Shown piece by piece: positions 16,526-24,377 of a DNA stretch of 32,003 nucleotides (position 1 is the first letter of the stretch; the number at the start of each line of letters is the position of its first letter). This stretch comes from Bacilli bacterium (GTDB lineage: Bacteria; Bacillota_I; Bacilli_A; RF39; UBA660): the NCBI GenBank assembly GCA_900772445.1, contig CAAHEL010000010.1:1-32003 (forward strand), read 5' to 3'. A model generated the notes under the pieces. That model was not told the DNA's origin, ran no database searches, and saw nothing but the letters and a program-made list of their open reading frames with translations. Made by a program: the position numbers and the translations under genes.

Positions 16526-17726
16526 GTTCTTCAAGTGAAAGTTCATCATCTAATTCAATTAATTTCATTATTTCGTTAAATGAAGTAAATCCCGCGATAA
16601 CTTTAAATAGTCCATCTTGTAACATTGTTATAATATCTTTAGTATATATTAATTTTCTAAGTTCGTCTTTTCTAATACCAGCACTAATTGCATCTTTTAT
16701 TTCTTGACTTATTAATAATACTTCTTGAACTGCAACACGGCCAGTGAAACCATCAGAACATTCAGGGCAACCAACTGCATCGTAAATTTTTGGAATATCA
16801 AGTCCTAAAGTTCTTTTAAACATAACTTTTTCTACTTGAGTAGTTTCTCTTTCTTTTTTACATTTATCACATAATTTTCTTGCTAACTTTTGTGATACGA
16901 TACCATTAATTGCACTAGCAAGTAAGTATCTTTCTACATCCATATCAAGTAATCTTTCAATAGTATTTAATGAATTATTGGTGTGTATAGTTGATAAAAC
17001 TAAGTGCCCTGTAATAGAAGCTCTAACAGCAATTCTAGCAGTTTCACTATCTCTTATTTCCCCAATCATAATAACATTAGGGTCTTGTCTTAAGATACTC
17101 CTTAAAACTGTAGCAAAGTCTAATCCAATTTCACTATTAACCTGAACTTGGTTAATACCTTTTATTTCCATTTCAACTGGGTCTTCAACAGTTATAATGT
17201 TAACACCTTCAGTATTTAGTTTTTGTAAAAATGAGTAAACAGTAGTAGATTTACCACTACCAGTTGCACCAGTAACTAGAATGATTCCATTTGGAGCATT
17301 AATCATTTTCAATATTTTTTTATAGTTAACTTCACTAAAACACAAATATTCAATACCTTTTAAACTCATAGAATAATCAAGAATACGAATAACTATTTTT
17401 TCACCATGTTTAGTAGGTAAGGTAGATACACGAAGGTCTAAGTCTTTACCTTTAATACTATTTTTAATAGCACCATCTTGTGGTAATCTTGTTTCTGTTA
17501 TATTCATTCCGGATAAGATTTTAATTCTTGTTATTATATTTTGCTTTATATCGTTAGGTATATCATAATAGTCTTTTAGTAAACCATCTATTCTCATCCT
17601 GACTCTTAAACCATTTTCAGTTGGATCAAAGTGAATATCACTTGCACGCATTTGAACCGCATTTAAAATGATGGTATTAACTGAATCAACAACAGGAGTA
17701 GATGCAAAATCTATTTTTGTATTCAT
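16509..17726 (-). CDS. PilB/GspE-type assembly ATPase lacking the N-terminal domain
   Basis: 405 residues from ATG 17726, which has GGAG just upstream; a TTG nine bases earlier is less likely. This family powers assembly of type IV pili, type II secretion pseudopili or competence pili from the cytoplasmic face. Seen in order: the N2E-like region (ASDIHFDPTENGLRVRMRID), Walker A GATGSGKST (about 153-161), the Asp box (TVEDPVE), Walker B (MIGEIRD), the His box (STIHTN), and paired CXXC zinc sites (CDKCKK and CPECSDG). The N1/MshEN domain of full-length PilB is absent, as in ComGA-like short forms. No platform protein or peptidase is visible here, but the divergent neighbour is a pseudopilin. 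Confidence 0.9.
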   Translation of the reverse strand: MNTKIDFASTPVVDSVNTIILNAVQMRASDIHFDPTENGLRVRMRIDGLLKDYYDIPNDIKQNIITRIKILSGMNITETRLPQDGAIKNSIKGKDLDLRVSTLPTKHGEKIVIRILDYSMSLKGIEYLCFSEVNYKKILKMINAPNGIILVTGATGSGKSTTVYSFLQKLNTEGVNIITVEDPVEMEIKGINQVQVNSEIGLDFATVLRSILRQDPNVIMIGEIRDSETARIAVRASITGHLVLSTIHTNNSLNTIERLLDMDVERYLLASAINGIVSQKLARKLCDKCKKERETTQVEKVMFKRTLGLDIPKIYDAVGCPECSDGFTGRVAVQEVLLISQEIKDAISAGIRKDELRKLIYTKDIITMLQDGLFKVIAGFTSFNEIMKLIELDDELSLEEQNKIT

Positions 17727-17785
17727 AATCTCCAACCTTCTTTTCTATTCTTTTTTATTAAAATACTAGATTTTATTCTATTAAT

Positions 17786-17814
17786 ATTATATAATATTAT
17801 TTGAAGATACGCAA
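17786..17814 (-). promoter_or_regulatory. Minus-strand promoter of the PilB-like gene within a palindrome
   Basis: Read on the minus strand, TTGCGT (17814-17809) and TATAAT (17791-17786) are 17 bases apart. The -10 lies in the 16-base perfect palindrome AATATTATATAATATT (17783-17798), which also presents TATAAT on the plus strand (17790-17795) towards the pseudopilin gene. The two divergent promoters thus appear to share their -10 DNA. Confidence 0.55.
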
Positions 17815-17832
17815 GAGATAAAGGTGGTTAAA

Positions 17833-18390
17833 ATGAAAAAAAATAATAAGGGGTTTATGTTAGTAGAAACTATAATTGTAACTGTAGTAGTTGCTACTAT
17901 TATGATAAGCCTATATGTAGCATTTAATAGGATATATGGTGCTTATGAAAACAAAAAAACTTATATGGATATTGAACCAATTTATGCAATAGATATAATA
18001 AAAGATTATTTAATAGATGAATTTTTAATCGAAGATATTTTAAGTGATGCAGATAATAATGGAATAGTAAATGTAATATCTAATAAGGAAATTAAAATAG
18101 AATTAAAAGATTATCAAAGAGATTATTTAAATAAAATTATAGAAAATTATAATATAACAGAATTACAAATAATAGAAAATTCATATTATTATGAACTTGA
18201 AGAAAATGTAAAAACTAAATTATTTGAAAATAAATATGAAAGTTATAAAAATTATGTTAATCATCTTGAAGACTCTAATGAATTTGGTAGTAAATATTTT
18301 GATAATGTTTATATTTTTATAATCGAAGAATCTACTCCTACAGAAGGGCAATATATTTATGGGAGTATGGCACTTCAAGGAAATTATTAA
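17833..18390 (+). CDS. Type IV pilin-like / pseudopilin protein
   Basis: 185 residues from ATG 17833 (AAGGTGG upstream; an in-frame GTG at 17824 overlaps that ribosome site). The start is a class III prepilin signal: a short basic leader KKNNKG, then FMLVETIIVTVVVATIMISL with Glu at +5 of the mature protein, as prepilin peptidase substrates have. The rest is charged, helical and Asn/Glu-rich, similar in size to ComGD/ComGF-like minor pilins. It sits back to back with the PilB-type ATPase gene, which supports a shared machine. Which pilin class it belongs to is unclear. Confidence 0.75.
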   Translation: MKKNNKGFMLVETIIVTVVVATIMISLYVAFNRIYGAYENKKTYMDIEPIYAIDIIKDYLIDEFLIEDILSDADNNGIVNVISNKEIKIELKDYQRDYLNKIIENYNITELQIIENSYYYELEENVKTKLFENKYESYKNYVNHLEDSNEFGSKYFDNVYIFIIEESTPTEGQYIYGSMALQGNY

Positions 18391-18451
18391 TACTAATTAT
18401 TTTTCGACAAAAAAATTAAAAATATAGGTATATACTTTTTTTGGTGATAAA

Positions 18452-18913
18452 ATGAAAATACTAAAAAAAGCAGTAGTACCTATTTTTATTTCAATAATAT
18501 TTGGCTTATTATGTGGTAGAGTAGTATATAAGATTTATTTAGATGATAGCAATTTAAAGTTAGATAGTGATCTAATTTATTTACTTCAAAGTGATTCTTA
18601 TGATAGCTATGATAATATGAGAGCAAATACTACTAATTATAATTATATCTATTATAAAGAAGATAATTTATATAAAACAATAATTGGAGTTACTAAAAAT
18701 AAAGATAATATTGATAAAATAAAATTACTTTATAACAAAGATTTAACTATAACTAAATATCGTAGCGAAGACACTATTTTAAATGATAAAATAATTGAGT
18801 ATGACAAAAAATTATCTAGTGAAGAAGATATAGAAAAAAGCAAACAAATAATAATTGAAATGTTAAATTTATATAAAGATGAAAATGATATAAAAATGAT
18901 TAAAGTAAGTTGA
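18452..18913 (+). CDS. Membrane-anchored protein with SPOR-like region
   Basis: 153 residues with one N-terminal membrane helix (about 7-28, KKAVVPIFISIIFGLLCGRV) and the rest probably outside the cell. LIYLLQSDSYDSYDNMRANT and then YIYYKEDNLYKTIIGVT resemble the core of a SPOR domain (a Q..S/F repeat followed by a V.VG-like strand), which binds peptidoglycan lacking stem peptides. The match is partial and by eye only. GGTGAT precedes ATG 18452. It is the only gene here ending in TGA, which shows TGA is a stop codon in this genome. A long hairpin follows. Confidence 0.6.
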   Translation: MKILKKAVVPIFISIIFGLLCGRVVYKIYLDDSNLKLDSDLIYLLQSDSYDSYDNMRANTTNYNYIYYKEDNLYKTIIGVTKNKDNIDKIKLLYNKDLTITKYRSEDTILNDKIIEYDKKLSSEEDIEKSKQIIIEMLNLYKDENDIKMIKVS

Positions 18914-18919
18914 TATTTT

Positions 18920-18956
18920 AGAAAGAAATAACTTGTTTATTAAGTTATTTCTTTCT
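18920..18956 (+). terminator. Long hairpin after the SPOR-like gene
   Basis: AGAAAGAAATAACTT (18920-18934) and its complement (18942-18956) make a perfect 15-base stem with a 7-base loop. The following DNA is only moderately T-rich, so it may also act as an RNA 3'-end stabiliser. Confidence 0.72.
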
Positions 18957-18986
18957 ATTATTAATACAAATATAATAAAAGTGTAG

Positions 18987-19016
18987 TTTACTTTTCATAT
19001 AGCAAAATGTTATAAT
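18987..19016 (+). promoter_or_regulatory. Promoter of the glycosyltransferase gene
   Basis: TTTACT (18987-18992) and TATAAT (19011-19016) have an 18-base spacer, placed 24 bases before ATG 19040. Confidence 0.55.
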
Positions 19017-19039
19017 AACCATATAAAAGTGAGGTAACT

Positions 19040-20062
19040 ATGAAAATAAGTATTATTGTTCCTGTTTATAATTCTTCATTATATTTAAAAGATTGTCTTA
19101 ACTCATTATTAAATCAAACAATTAATGATATAGAAATAATTGCTATTGATGATAATTCCATTGATGATAGTTTAAATATTTTAAAAGATTTAGAACAAAA
19201 GTATTATGGTAAATTAAAAGTTTATCATAATTCAAAAAATCTAGGGCAGTCAGTAACTAGAAATAAAGGAATAGAACTTGCTAAAGGGGAGTATATTGGA
19301 TTTGTAGATAGTGATGATTATGTTAATAACAAAATGTATCAAACAATGTATGAAGAAGCCGTTTTAAATAATTATCCAGAAGTTATAATAACAGGATTAT
19401 GTTTTGTAAAAGATAATTATTATTTAGAAAATAACTTTTCTTTCTTAAATAGAACAAAAGGAAAAATATTTAATCCAACAGAAAACCCAGATTTTATTTT
19501 AAATCAATCACCATCATCTTGTAACAAATTATTTCGTAGTGATATAGTTAAAAATAACTTGTTTTTACAATGTAAAATGTGGGAAGATTTAGGATTTACT
19601 TTTAGTAAATTATTTAACGCTAAAAGAATTCTTTGTTTTAATAATCTAGATTATTTTTATAGAAAAAGAGGAAATAGTGGAGTATCTTCGAAGGGGTTTG
19701 ATGTTAATAAAAATCTATTAGATATTTTTGCAGTTGCCGACCAAATAGAAATAGAAACTAAAAAGATAAATAGATATAAATTATTTGAAAAAGAAATTAA
19801 ATTTATCCAAATTACAACTTGCTTACAAAGAGTTACAGAAATAATGAATTGGAATATTTCTGATGTTTCTAAAGAAAAATTATGTATTCTTATGTGTAAT
19901 CTTATTATTAAAAAATATGGATATTGGAATATATATTCTCCAGAAGAATTATCTTCGAAAATAGGTATTACTAATTTAGATAAAATAAATTGGTTAGTAA
20001 ATAAAAATAAAATAAATTCTAATGATTTAGAAAAAGAAATTATTAAAGAATTAAATAGATAA
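19040..20062 (+). CDS. Family 2 glycosyltransferase
   Basis: 340 residues. The GT-A fold start ISIIVPVYNSSLYLKDCLNSL, IIAIDDNS, and the metal-binding VDSDD (89-93) identify a GT2 enzyme that transfers a sugar from a nucleotide sugar. CKMWEDLGF occupies the place of the acceptor-side ED motif, and an extra C-terminal helical region of about 120 residues follows. Typical roles are building surface polysaccharide, glycolipid or glycoprotein; the acceptor cannot be told. GAGGT precedes ATG. It lies alone between a hairpin and the Nudix gene, which has its own TATAAT near 20078. Confidence 0.88.
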   Translation: MKISIIVPVYNSSLYLKDCLNSLLNQTINDIEIIAIDDNSIDDSLNILKDLEQKYYGKLKVYHNSKNLGQSVTRNKGIELAKGEYIGFVDSDDYVNNKMYQTMYEEAVLNNYPEVIITGLCFVKDNYYLENNFSFLNRTKGKIFNPTENPDFILNQSPSSCNKLFRSDIVKNNLFLQCKMWEDLGFTFSKLFNAKRILCFNNLDYFYRKRGNSGVSSKGFDVNKNLLDIFAVADQIEIETKKINRYKLFEKEIKFIQITTCLQRVTEIMNWNISDVSKEKLCILMCNLIIKKYGYWNIYSPEELSSKIGITNLDKINWLVNKNKINSNDLEKEIIKELNR

Positions 20063-20114
20063 AATTTCTACTATCTGTTATAATAATTTTATAACATTTA
20101 AGGAAGGTGAGATT

Positions 20115-20555
20115 ATGAAAAAACATAGACATATTGGAGTCTATGGATTAATAATAAAGGAAGATAAAATTATATTAATTAAGAAAAAAACAGGACCATA
20201 TGATGGAAAATTAGATCTTCCTGGAGGAAGTATAGAATTTGGAGAAACTCCAAGTGAAACTTTGAAAAGAGAATTACAAGAAGAAGTAGGAATTAATATT
20301 TTAGATTATAACTTATTTGATGCTTCATCTGTTTTAGTAGACTGGGATTATAATAACGAAATAATTAAAACAGAACATATAGGTATATTTTATAAAGTAT
20401 CTAATTATAATGGTGACATAAAAAAAGAAATAGAAATAGATAATGTTAATGATGATTCTTTAGGAGCAGATTTTTATGATATAAAAGATTTAACTAAAGA
20501 TAAACTATCAGCAATAGTAATACTAGAACTAGAAAAATTAGGTTATAAATTATAA
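20115..20555 (+). CDS. Nudix hydrolase
   Basis: 146 residues. The complete Nudix box GX5EX7REUXEEXGU is present: G38, E44, REL at 52-54, EE 56-57, then GI 59-60. This binds Mg2+ and hydrolyses a nucleoside diphosphate linked to another group. The preceding HIGVYGLIIKEDKIILIKK is the usual first strand pair. The specific substrate is not evident. AAGGAAGGTGAG lies just before ATG. Confidence 0.9.
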   Translation: MKKHRHIGVYGLIIKEDKIILIKKKTGPYDGKLDLPGGSIEFGETPSETLKRELQEEVGINILDYNLFDASSVLVDWDYNNEIIKTEHIGIFYKVSNYNGDIKKEIEIDNVNDDSLGADFYDIKDLTKDKLSAIVILELEKLGYKL

Positions 20556-20559
20556 AATA

Positions 20560-20617
20560 CCATAATAATTTTAAGAACAAAGTTCATTTTTTAAAAATTA
20601 TGATATAATTATTATGG
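20560..20617. repeat. Inverted repeat around the plsC promoter
   Basis: CCATAATAATT (20560-20570) and AATTATTATGG (20607-20617) are exact complements with 36 bases between. The right arm covers the end of a TATAAT (20604-20609) and runs into the GGAG ribosome site. It could be an operator or, in read-through RNA, a hairpin hiding the ribosome site. Confidence 0.4.
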
Positions 20618-20626
20618 AGATAATTT

Positions 20627-21202
20627 ATGAAAGAATCAATATTATATAAAATAACAAGACCAATTATTACTTTTTTATTTAAAGTTATTTATAGACCTAC
20701 AATTATTAATAAAGATAATATAAATAATAATGGTAGATTAGTTTTAGTAGGTAATCATACGAGTAATTTAGACTGTTTACTTTTAATGTCTTGTACTAAA
20801 AGAGTAATTCATTTTCTGGCAAAAGATGAACTATCTAAAGGACCATTTAGTTTTATATTTAAAAAATTTGGTTTAATCTTTGTTAATCGTAGAGAAAAAG
20901 ATAAGAAATCATTAACTACTGCTATAAATTATCTAAATGAAGATAGGGTAGTTTTAGTTTTTCCTGAGGGAACAATTAATAGAACTAACAATGTAATTTT
21001 ACCATTTAAATATGGAGCAGTTAAAATGTCTAGTGTTACTGATAGTTATATTACACCTTTTGTAATTACTGGTAAATATAAAATATTAAGAAAAAGTATT
21101 ACTATAACTTTTTTAAAACCATATAAGATAACTAGTGATTTAGAATTAGAAAATAAGAAATTAGAAAATATCATAAGTAATTCACTTATAAAAAGGAGAT
21201 AA
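20627..21202 (+). CDS. PlsC-family acyltransferase, first copy
   Basis: 191 residues. The acyltransferase block NHTSNLD (His 44, Asp 49) gives the HX4D catalytic pair, and FPEGT (112-116) binds the glycerol-phosphate acceptor. The family places an acyl group on lysophosphatidate or related lysolipids at the inner membrane. GGAG lies before ATG. The acyl-activating enzyme starts one base after its stop and a second PlsC follows that, forming one operon. Confidence 0.9.
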   Translation: MKESILYKITRPIITFLFKVIYRPTIINKDNINNNGRLVLVGNHTSNLDCLLLMSCTKRVIHFLAKDELSKGPFSFIFKKFGLIFVNRREKDKKSLTTAINYLNEDRVVLVFPEGTINRTNNVILPFKYGAVKMSSVTDSYITPFVITGKYKILRKSITITFLKPYKITSDLELENKKLENIISNSLIKRR

Positions 21203-21203
21203 A

Positions 21204-22922
21204 ATGAGTATATTTGATATCATAAAGAAAAAAGAAAATAATCGTTGGGAAAAATATTATACTAAAGCAGAATGGAATATAAATGTTCCTGATGTATCAA
21301 TATATAATTATATGAGTAATAAAGCAAATAATTATCTTGATACTATTGCTTTTAATTATTTTGGTAAAACAATAAAGTATAAAGAATTATTAAAACAAAT
21401 AGATATGTGTGCTATGGCATTTCGTTCACAAGGTGTAAGAGTTGGAGACGTTGTTACTATTTGTATGCCTAATACTCCCGAAGGAATAATATGTTTTTAT
21501 GCTTTAAATAAAATTGGTGCAATATCTAATATGATTCATCCTTTAAGTGGAGAACAAGAAATAAAAATGTACTTAAATTCTACAAATAGTGTAATGTTAG
21601 TTATGATAGATGTTTGTTATGAAAAAATAAAAAATATTATTAAAGAAACTAATGTTTATAAAACAATTGTTGTATCTGCTTCAGATAGTATGCCATTTTG
21701 GCTAGGTTTAGGTTATTCATTTACTCAAGGATTAAAAATAGAAAAGCCAAGAAAAAGTACAGAATATATCTATTATAAAGATTTTCTTTTAAAATCATAT
21801 AACTATCACGGAAATTATGCAGTAGAAATGAAAAAAGATGACCCGGCAGTTATTTTACATAGTGGAGGTACAACAGGTAATCCCAAAGGTATAGTTTTAT
21901 CTAATGGAAATTTTAATTCTTTGGCAGTACAATCAAGAATAGTTTTTAAAAGAGTTGAAATTGGAGATAGATGTTTAACTATAATGCCAATATTTCACGG
22001 TTTTGGACTAGGAGTATCAGTTCATTGTCCTTTATCACTTGGAGCAACTTGTATATTAGTTCCACAATTTGATTCTAGAAAATTTGATAAATTACTAAAA
22101 AAATATAAACCAAATGTTTTATTAGGAGTTCCAACTTTATATGAAGCATTAATAAAAACAAATAATACAGATTTAGATTTAAGTATCTTAAAATATGTTA
22201 TTTCTGGAGGAGATTCTTTATCTAATAGTTTAGAAAGAAGAATTAATGTTTTCTTAGCAGAGTGTGGAAGTAATGAAAAAATAAATCAAGGCTATGGAAT
22301 GACTGAATGTTTAGCATCAGTATCATTATCTTATGATAAAGGAAGTAGGGAAGGTTCAATTGGAATACCTTTTCCTGGTAGTTATTTTAAAATTGTTAAA
22401 CCAGGTACTCAAGAAGAATTACCGATAGACACAGATGGAGAAATATGCATAAGTGGTCCAACAGTTATGTTAGGATATTTAGATAATGAAAAAGAAACCA
22501 ATGAAGTATTACAAATTCATAAAGATGGTAAAGTATGGTTACATACGGGAGATATAGGTTTGATAGACAAAGATGGTATTATATATTATCGTCAAAGATT
22601 AAAAAGAATGATAGTAACATCAGGATATAATGTATATCCATCTCGTATCGAAGAAGTAATCGAAGAACACGAAGCAGTATTAAAATGTAGTGTTGTAGGT
22701 ATTCCTCATCCATATAAACTAGAAGTACCAAAAGCCTATATAGTTTTAAAAAATGGTTATAGTCCAACATTAAGTGTAAAATCTAGTATAAAAAAACATT
22801 GTGAAAAAAATCTTGCTAAATACTCAATACCATATGAATTTGAATTTAGAAAAAGTTTACCTAAAACTCTAATAGGTAAAGTAGATATAAATAAACTTAA
22901 GGAGGAAAATGAAGAAGAATAA
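21204..22922 (+). CDS. Acyl-CoA/acyl-ACP synthetase (AMP-binding family)
   Basis: 572 residues, a full-length adenylate-forming enzyme. The P-loop HSGGTTGNPKGIVLSN (from about 219), the QGYGMTE motif, the HTGDIG motif with YRQRLKRMIVTSGYNVYPS, and the C-terminal PKTLIGKVD lysine motif are all present, so both half-reactions (acyl-AMP formation and transfer to CoA or ACP) should be intact. Lying between two PlsC genes, it probably activates free fatty acids for phospholipid or glycolipid synthesis, like a split version of the E. coli Aas fusion. AAAAGGAGAT precedes ATG. Chain length and carrier are not readable. Confidence 0.88.
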   Translation: MSIFDIIKKKENNRWEKYYTKAEWNINVPDVSIYNYMSNKANNYLDTIAFNYFGKTIKYKELLKQIDMCAMAFRSQGVRVGDVVTICMPNTPEGIICFYALNKIGAISNMIHPLSGEQEIKMYLNSTNSVMLVMIDVCYEKIKNIIKETNVYKTIVVSASDSMPFWLGLGYSFTQGLKIEKPRKSTEYIYYKDFLLKSYNYHGNYAVEMKKDDPAVILHSGGTTGNPKGIVLSNGNFNSLAVQSRIVFKRVEIGDRCLTIMPIFHGFGLGVSVHCPLSLGATCILVPQFDSRKFDKLLKKYKPNVLLGVPTLYEALIKTNNTDLDLSILKYVISGGDSLSNSLERRINVFLAECGSNEKINQGYGMTECLASVSLSYDKGSREGSIGIPFPGSYFKIVKPGTQEELPIDTDGEICISGPTVMLGYLDNEKETNEVLQIHKDGKVWLHTGDIGLIDKDGIIYYRQRLKRMIVTSGYNVYPSRIEEVIEEHEAVLKCSVVGIPHPYKLEVPKAYIVLKNGYSPTLSVKSSIKKHCEKNLAKYSIPYEFEFRKSLPKTLIGKVDINKLKEENEEE

Positions 22923-23502
22923 TTTTTGGTATAAAATATTTAAATTAATTTTAAAACCAATATTTATTTTATATTATAATCCTAAAATATATAACAAAGA
23001 ATATTTAAATGTTTCTGGTCCAATAATTATTGCAGGTAATCATAAACACGTATACGACCAATGTTTAACGATTATTTCTACTAAAAGATATATTAATTAT
23101 ATGGCAAAAAAAGAATATTTTGATTCTAAAGATGCTTGGTTTTTTAGATTAGTCGGAGCAATACCAGTTGACCGTAGCAAAAAAGATGAAGAAGCAGTTA
23201 ATAGTGCAATTAATATTTTAAATAATGGGGGAGCAATAGGAATATTTCCTGAAGGAACAAGAAATAAAACAAAAGAATTCTTGCTTCCATTTAAATATGG
23301 TACTGTTAGTATGGCAAAAAAAACTAATGCTACAATAATTCCTTTTGGATTAACTGGAGACTATAAATTTAGAAGTAAAAATTTAAAAGTTAGATTTGGT
23401 AAGGGTTTTAAAGTTGATAATATGTCTTTGGAAGAAGCAAATAATAAGCTATATAAAGAAATAGAAAAATTAATGAAAGAGAATATAAAAAAAGAGCATT
23501 AA
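22909..23502 (+). CDS. PlsC-family acyltransferase, second copy
   Basis: 197 residues. HX4D is NHKHVYD (His 45, Asp 50) and FPEGTRN covers 113-119. It differs clearly from the first copy (KHVYDQC against TSNLDCL), so the pair probably acylate different positions or acceptors. It overlaps the synthetase gene by 14 bases, and its ribosome site AAGGAGG lies in that gene's last codons, so translation is coupled. Its stop overlaps that of the convergent def gene. Confidence 0.9.
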   Translation: MKKNNFWYKIFKLILKPIFILYYNPKIYNKEYLNVSGPIIIAGNHKHVYDQCLTIISTKRYINYMAKKEYFDSKDAWFFRLVGAIPVDRSKKDEEAVNSAINILNNGGAIGIFPEGTRNKTKEFLLPFKYGTVSMAKKTNATIIPFGLTGDYKFRSKNLKVRFGKGFKVDNMSLEEANNKLYKEIEKLMKENIKKEH

Positions 23503-23510
23503 ATTGCTCT
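23487..23510 (-). terminator. Minus-strand terminator of def, inside the end of plsC
   Basis: AGAGCA (23493-23498) pairs with TGCTCT (23505-23510). On the minus strand it is followed by seven T, the A run that encodes the lysines near the PlsC end. The two convergent genes overlap within it. Confidence 0.6.
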
Positions 23511-24047
23511 CATTAAGTCCATATTTTTATATGGTTTTTTTGGATCTATTTTATCAAAGAAAAGTATTCCGTTTAAATGGTCCATTTCGTGTTGAAACGC
23601 AATTGCTAAATCTTCACGAACTCTATATCTAATTTTTTTACCATTCATATCATAACCTTCCATAGTTACTCTAGCATATCTTGGTACAATTCCTTCGACA
23701 TCTCTATTAACACTTAAACAACCTTCACCTTCAGAAGCATATATTAATTCTTCTGAATGTGATATTATTTTTGGATTAACTAAAACATAGTCATCAAATT
23801 TACCATCATCATATTCATAGCATACTACAAAAAATCTTTTATTTACACCAAGTTGTGGAGCAGCAAGTCCCATACCAGGTCTTAAGTTATATTTTTCGGA
23901 ATATTCTTCGATTTGACTTAAACGAAGATGTTCTAACATATCCATAATTAATTTTTTTTCTTTTTCATCCATAGGAAATGTAACTTCAATATTATTAGCA
24001 CGTAATCTTTTATCTTTTTCGTCTAAAATATCACTAGTTTTTAACAT
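23499..24047 (-). CDS. def: Peptide deformylase
   Basis: 182 residues from ATG 24047, chosen because AAGGGA lies just upstream; an upstream extension in the same frame has no ribosome site and crosses the neighbour's terminator. It removes the formyl group from new proteins. All three motifs are present: GLAAPQLG, EGCLS (metal-binding Cys) and QHEMDHLNG (two metal-binding His and the catalytic Glu). Length and the long spacing between the first two motifs fit the Gram-positive type 2 enzyme. Confidence 0.94.
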   Translation of the reverse strand: MLKTSDILDEKDKRLRANNIEVTFPMDEKEKKLIMDMLEHLRLSQIEEYSEKYNLRPGMGLAAPQLGVNKRFFVVCYEYDDGKFDDYVLVNPKIISHSEELIYASEGEGCLSVNRDVEGIVPRYARVTMEGYDMNGKKIRYRVREDLAIAFQHEMDHLNGILFFDKIDPKKPYKNMDLMRAI

Positions 24048-24080
24048 AAATATCCCTTCTTTCAAAAAGTATTTTACCAT

Positions 24081-24108
24081 AAAAAAAGAAAAAAGGGAAT
24101 ACCCCTTT
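24081..24108 (-). terminator. Minus-strand terminator after the YjcZ-like gene
   Basis: On the minus strand AAAGGG, a 5-base loop and CCCTTT are followed by a long T-rich tract (A-rich 24081-24094 on plus). Confidence 0.75.
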
Positions 24109-24109
24109 A

Positions 24110-24292
24110 TTAAACAGCGAAACGACATCCAATTATTATTACTAATAATATGAATAATACCAATATGATTGCAGCACCATATCCGGTTCCTCCGGTATAT
24201 CCATAACCATATCCTGGGTAAGTGTAATTAGTAGTATTTCCACAACCACATCCTCCAGTTGTTCCACCGCTGTATCCACCGTAGTAATACAT
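24110..24292 (-). CDS. YjcZ-like small Gly/Tyr-rich membrane protein
   Basis: 60 residues. The first 38 are Gly, Tyr, Thr and Cys (MYYYGGYSGG and so on); then comes one hydrophobic helix (AAIILVLFILLVIIIG). This matches the YjcZ family, small proteins first noted in Bacillus spore coats but found in many non-sporulating relatives. AAGGAGGT on the minus strand precedes the ATG at a good distance. A longer frame over the same DNA (24142-24354, minus) lacks such a start and is rejected. Confidence 0.78.
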   Translation of the reverse strand: MYYYGGYSGGTTGGCGCGNTTNYTYPGYGYGYTGGTGYGAAIILVLFILLVIIIGCRFAV

Positions 24293-24352
24293 AAATTTAC
24301 CTCCTTTTCATATCTAATATAGTTTATGGTAATAGACAAAAATTGCCACAAC

Positions 24353-24377
24353 AAAAAACTAGGAATACATCCTAGTT
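24353..24377 (-). terminator. Minus-strand terminator of rnhC
   Basis: AACTAGGA and TCCTAGTT (24357-24364 and 24370-24377) make a perfect eight-base stem with a 5-base loop and a T run on the minus strand. It overlaps the rnhC stop. Confidence 0.88.

Noticed and set aside
18452..18913. Mycoplasma-type code with TGA as tryptophan, suggested by the extreme AT content
   Set aside because: This gene ends in TGA, other genes run full length without in-frame TGA, and TGG is used for tryptophan at conserved places such as the thioredoxin active site.
24048..24128. N-terminal extension of peptide deformylase
   Set aside because: It would cross the terminator of the neighbouring gene, overlaps that gene's end, and has no ribosome site. 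ATG 24047 follows AAGGGA.
24142..24354. 70-codon minus-strand frame overlapping the YjcZ-like gene
   Set aside because: It has no ribosome site at a useful distance, runs into the rnhC terminator region and has no recognisable product. The overlapping 60-codon frame has AAGGAGGT and a family match.
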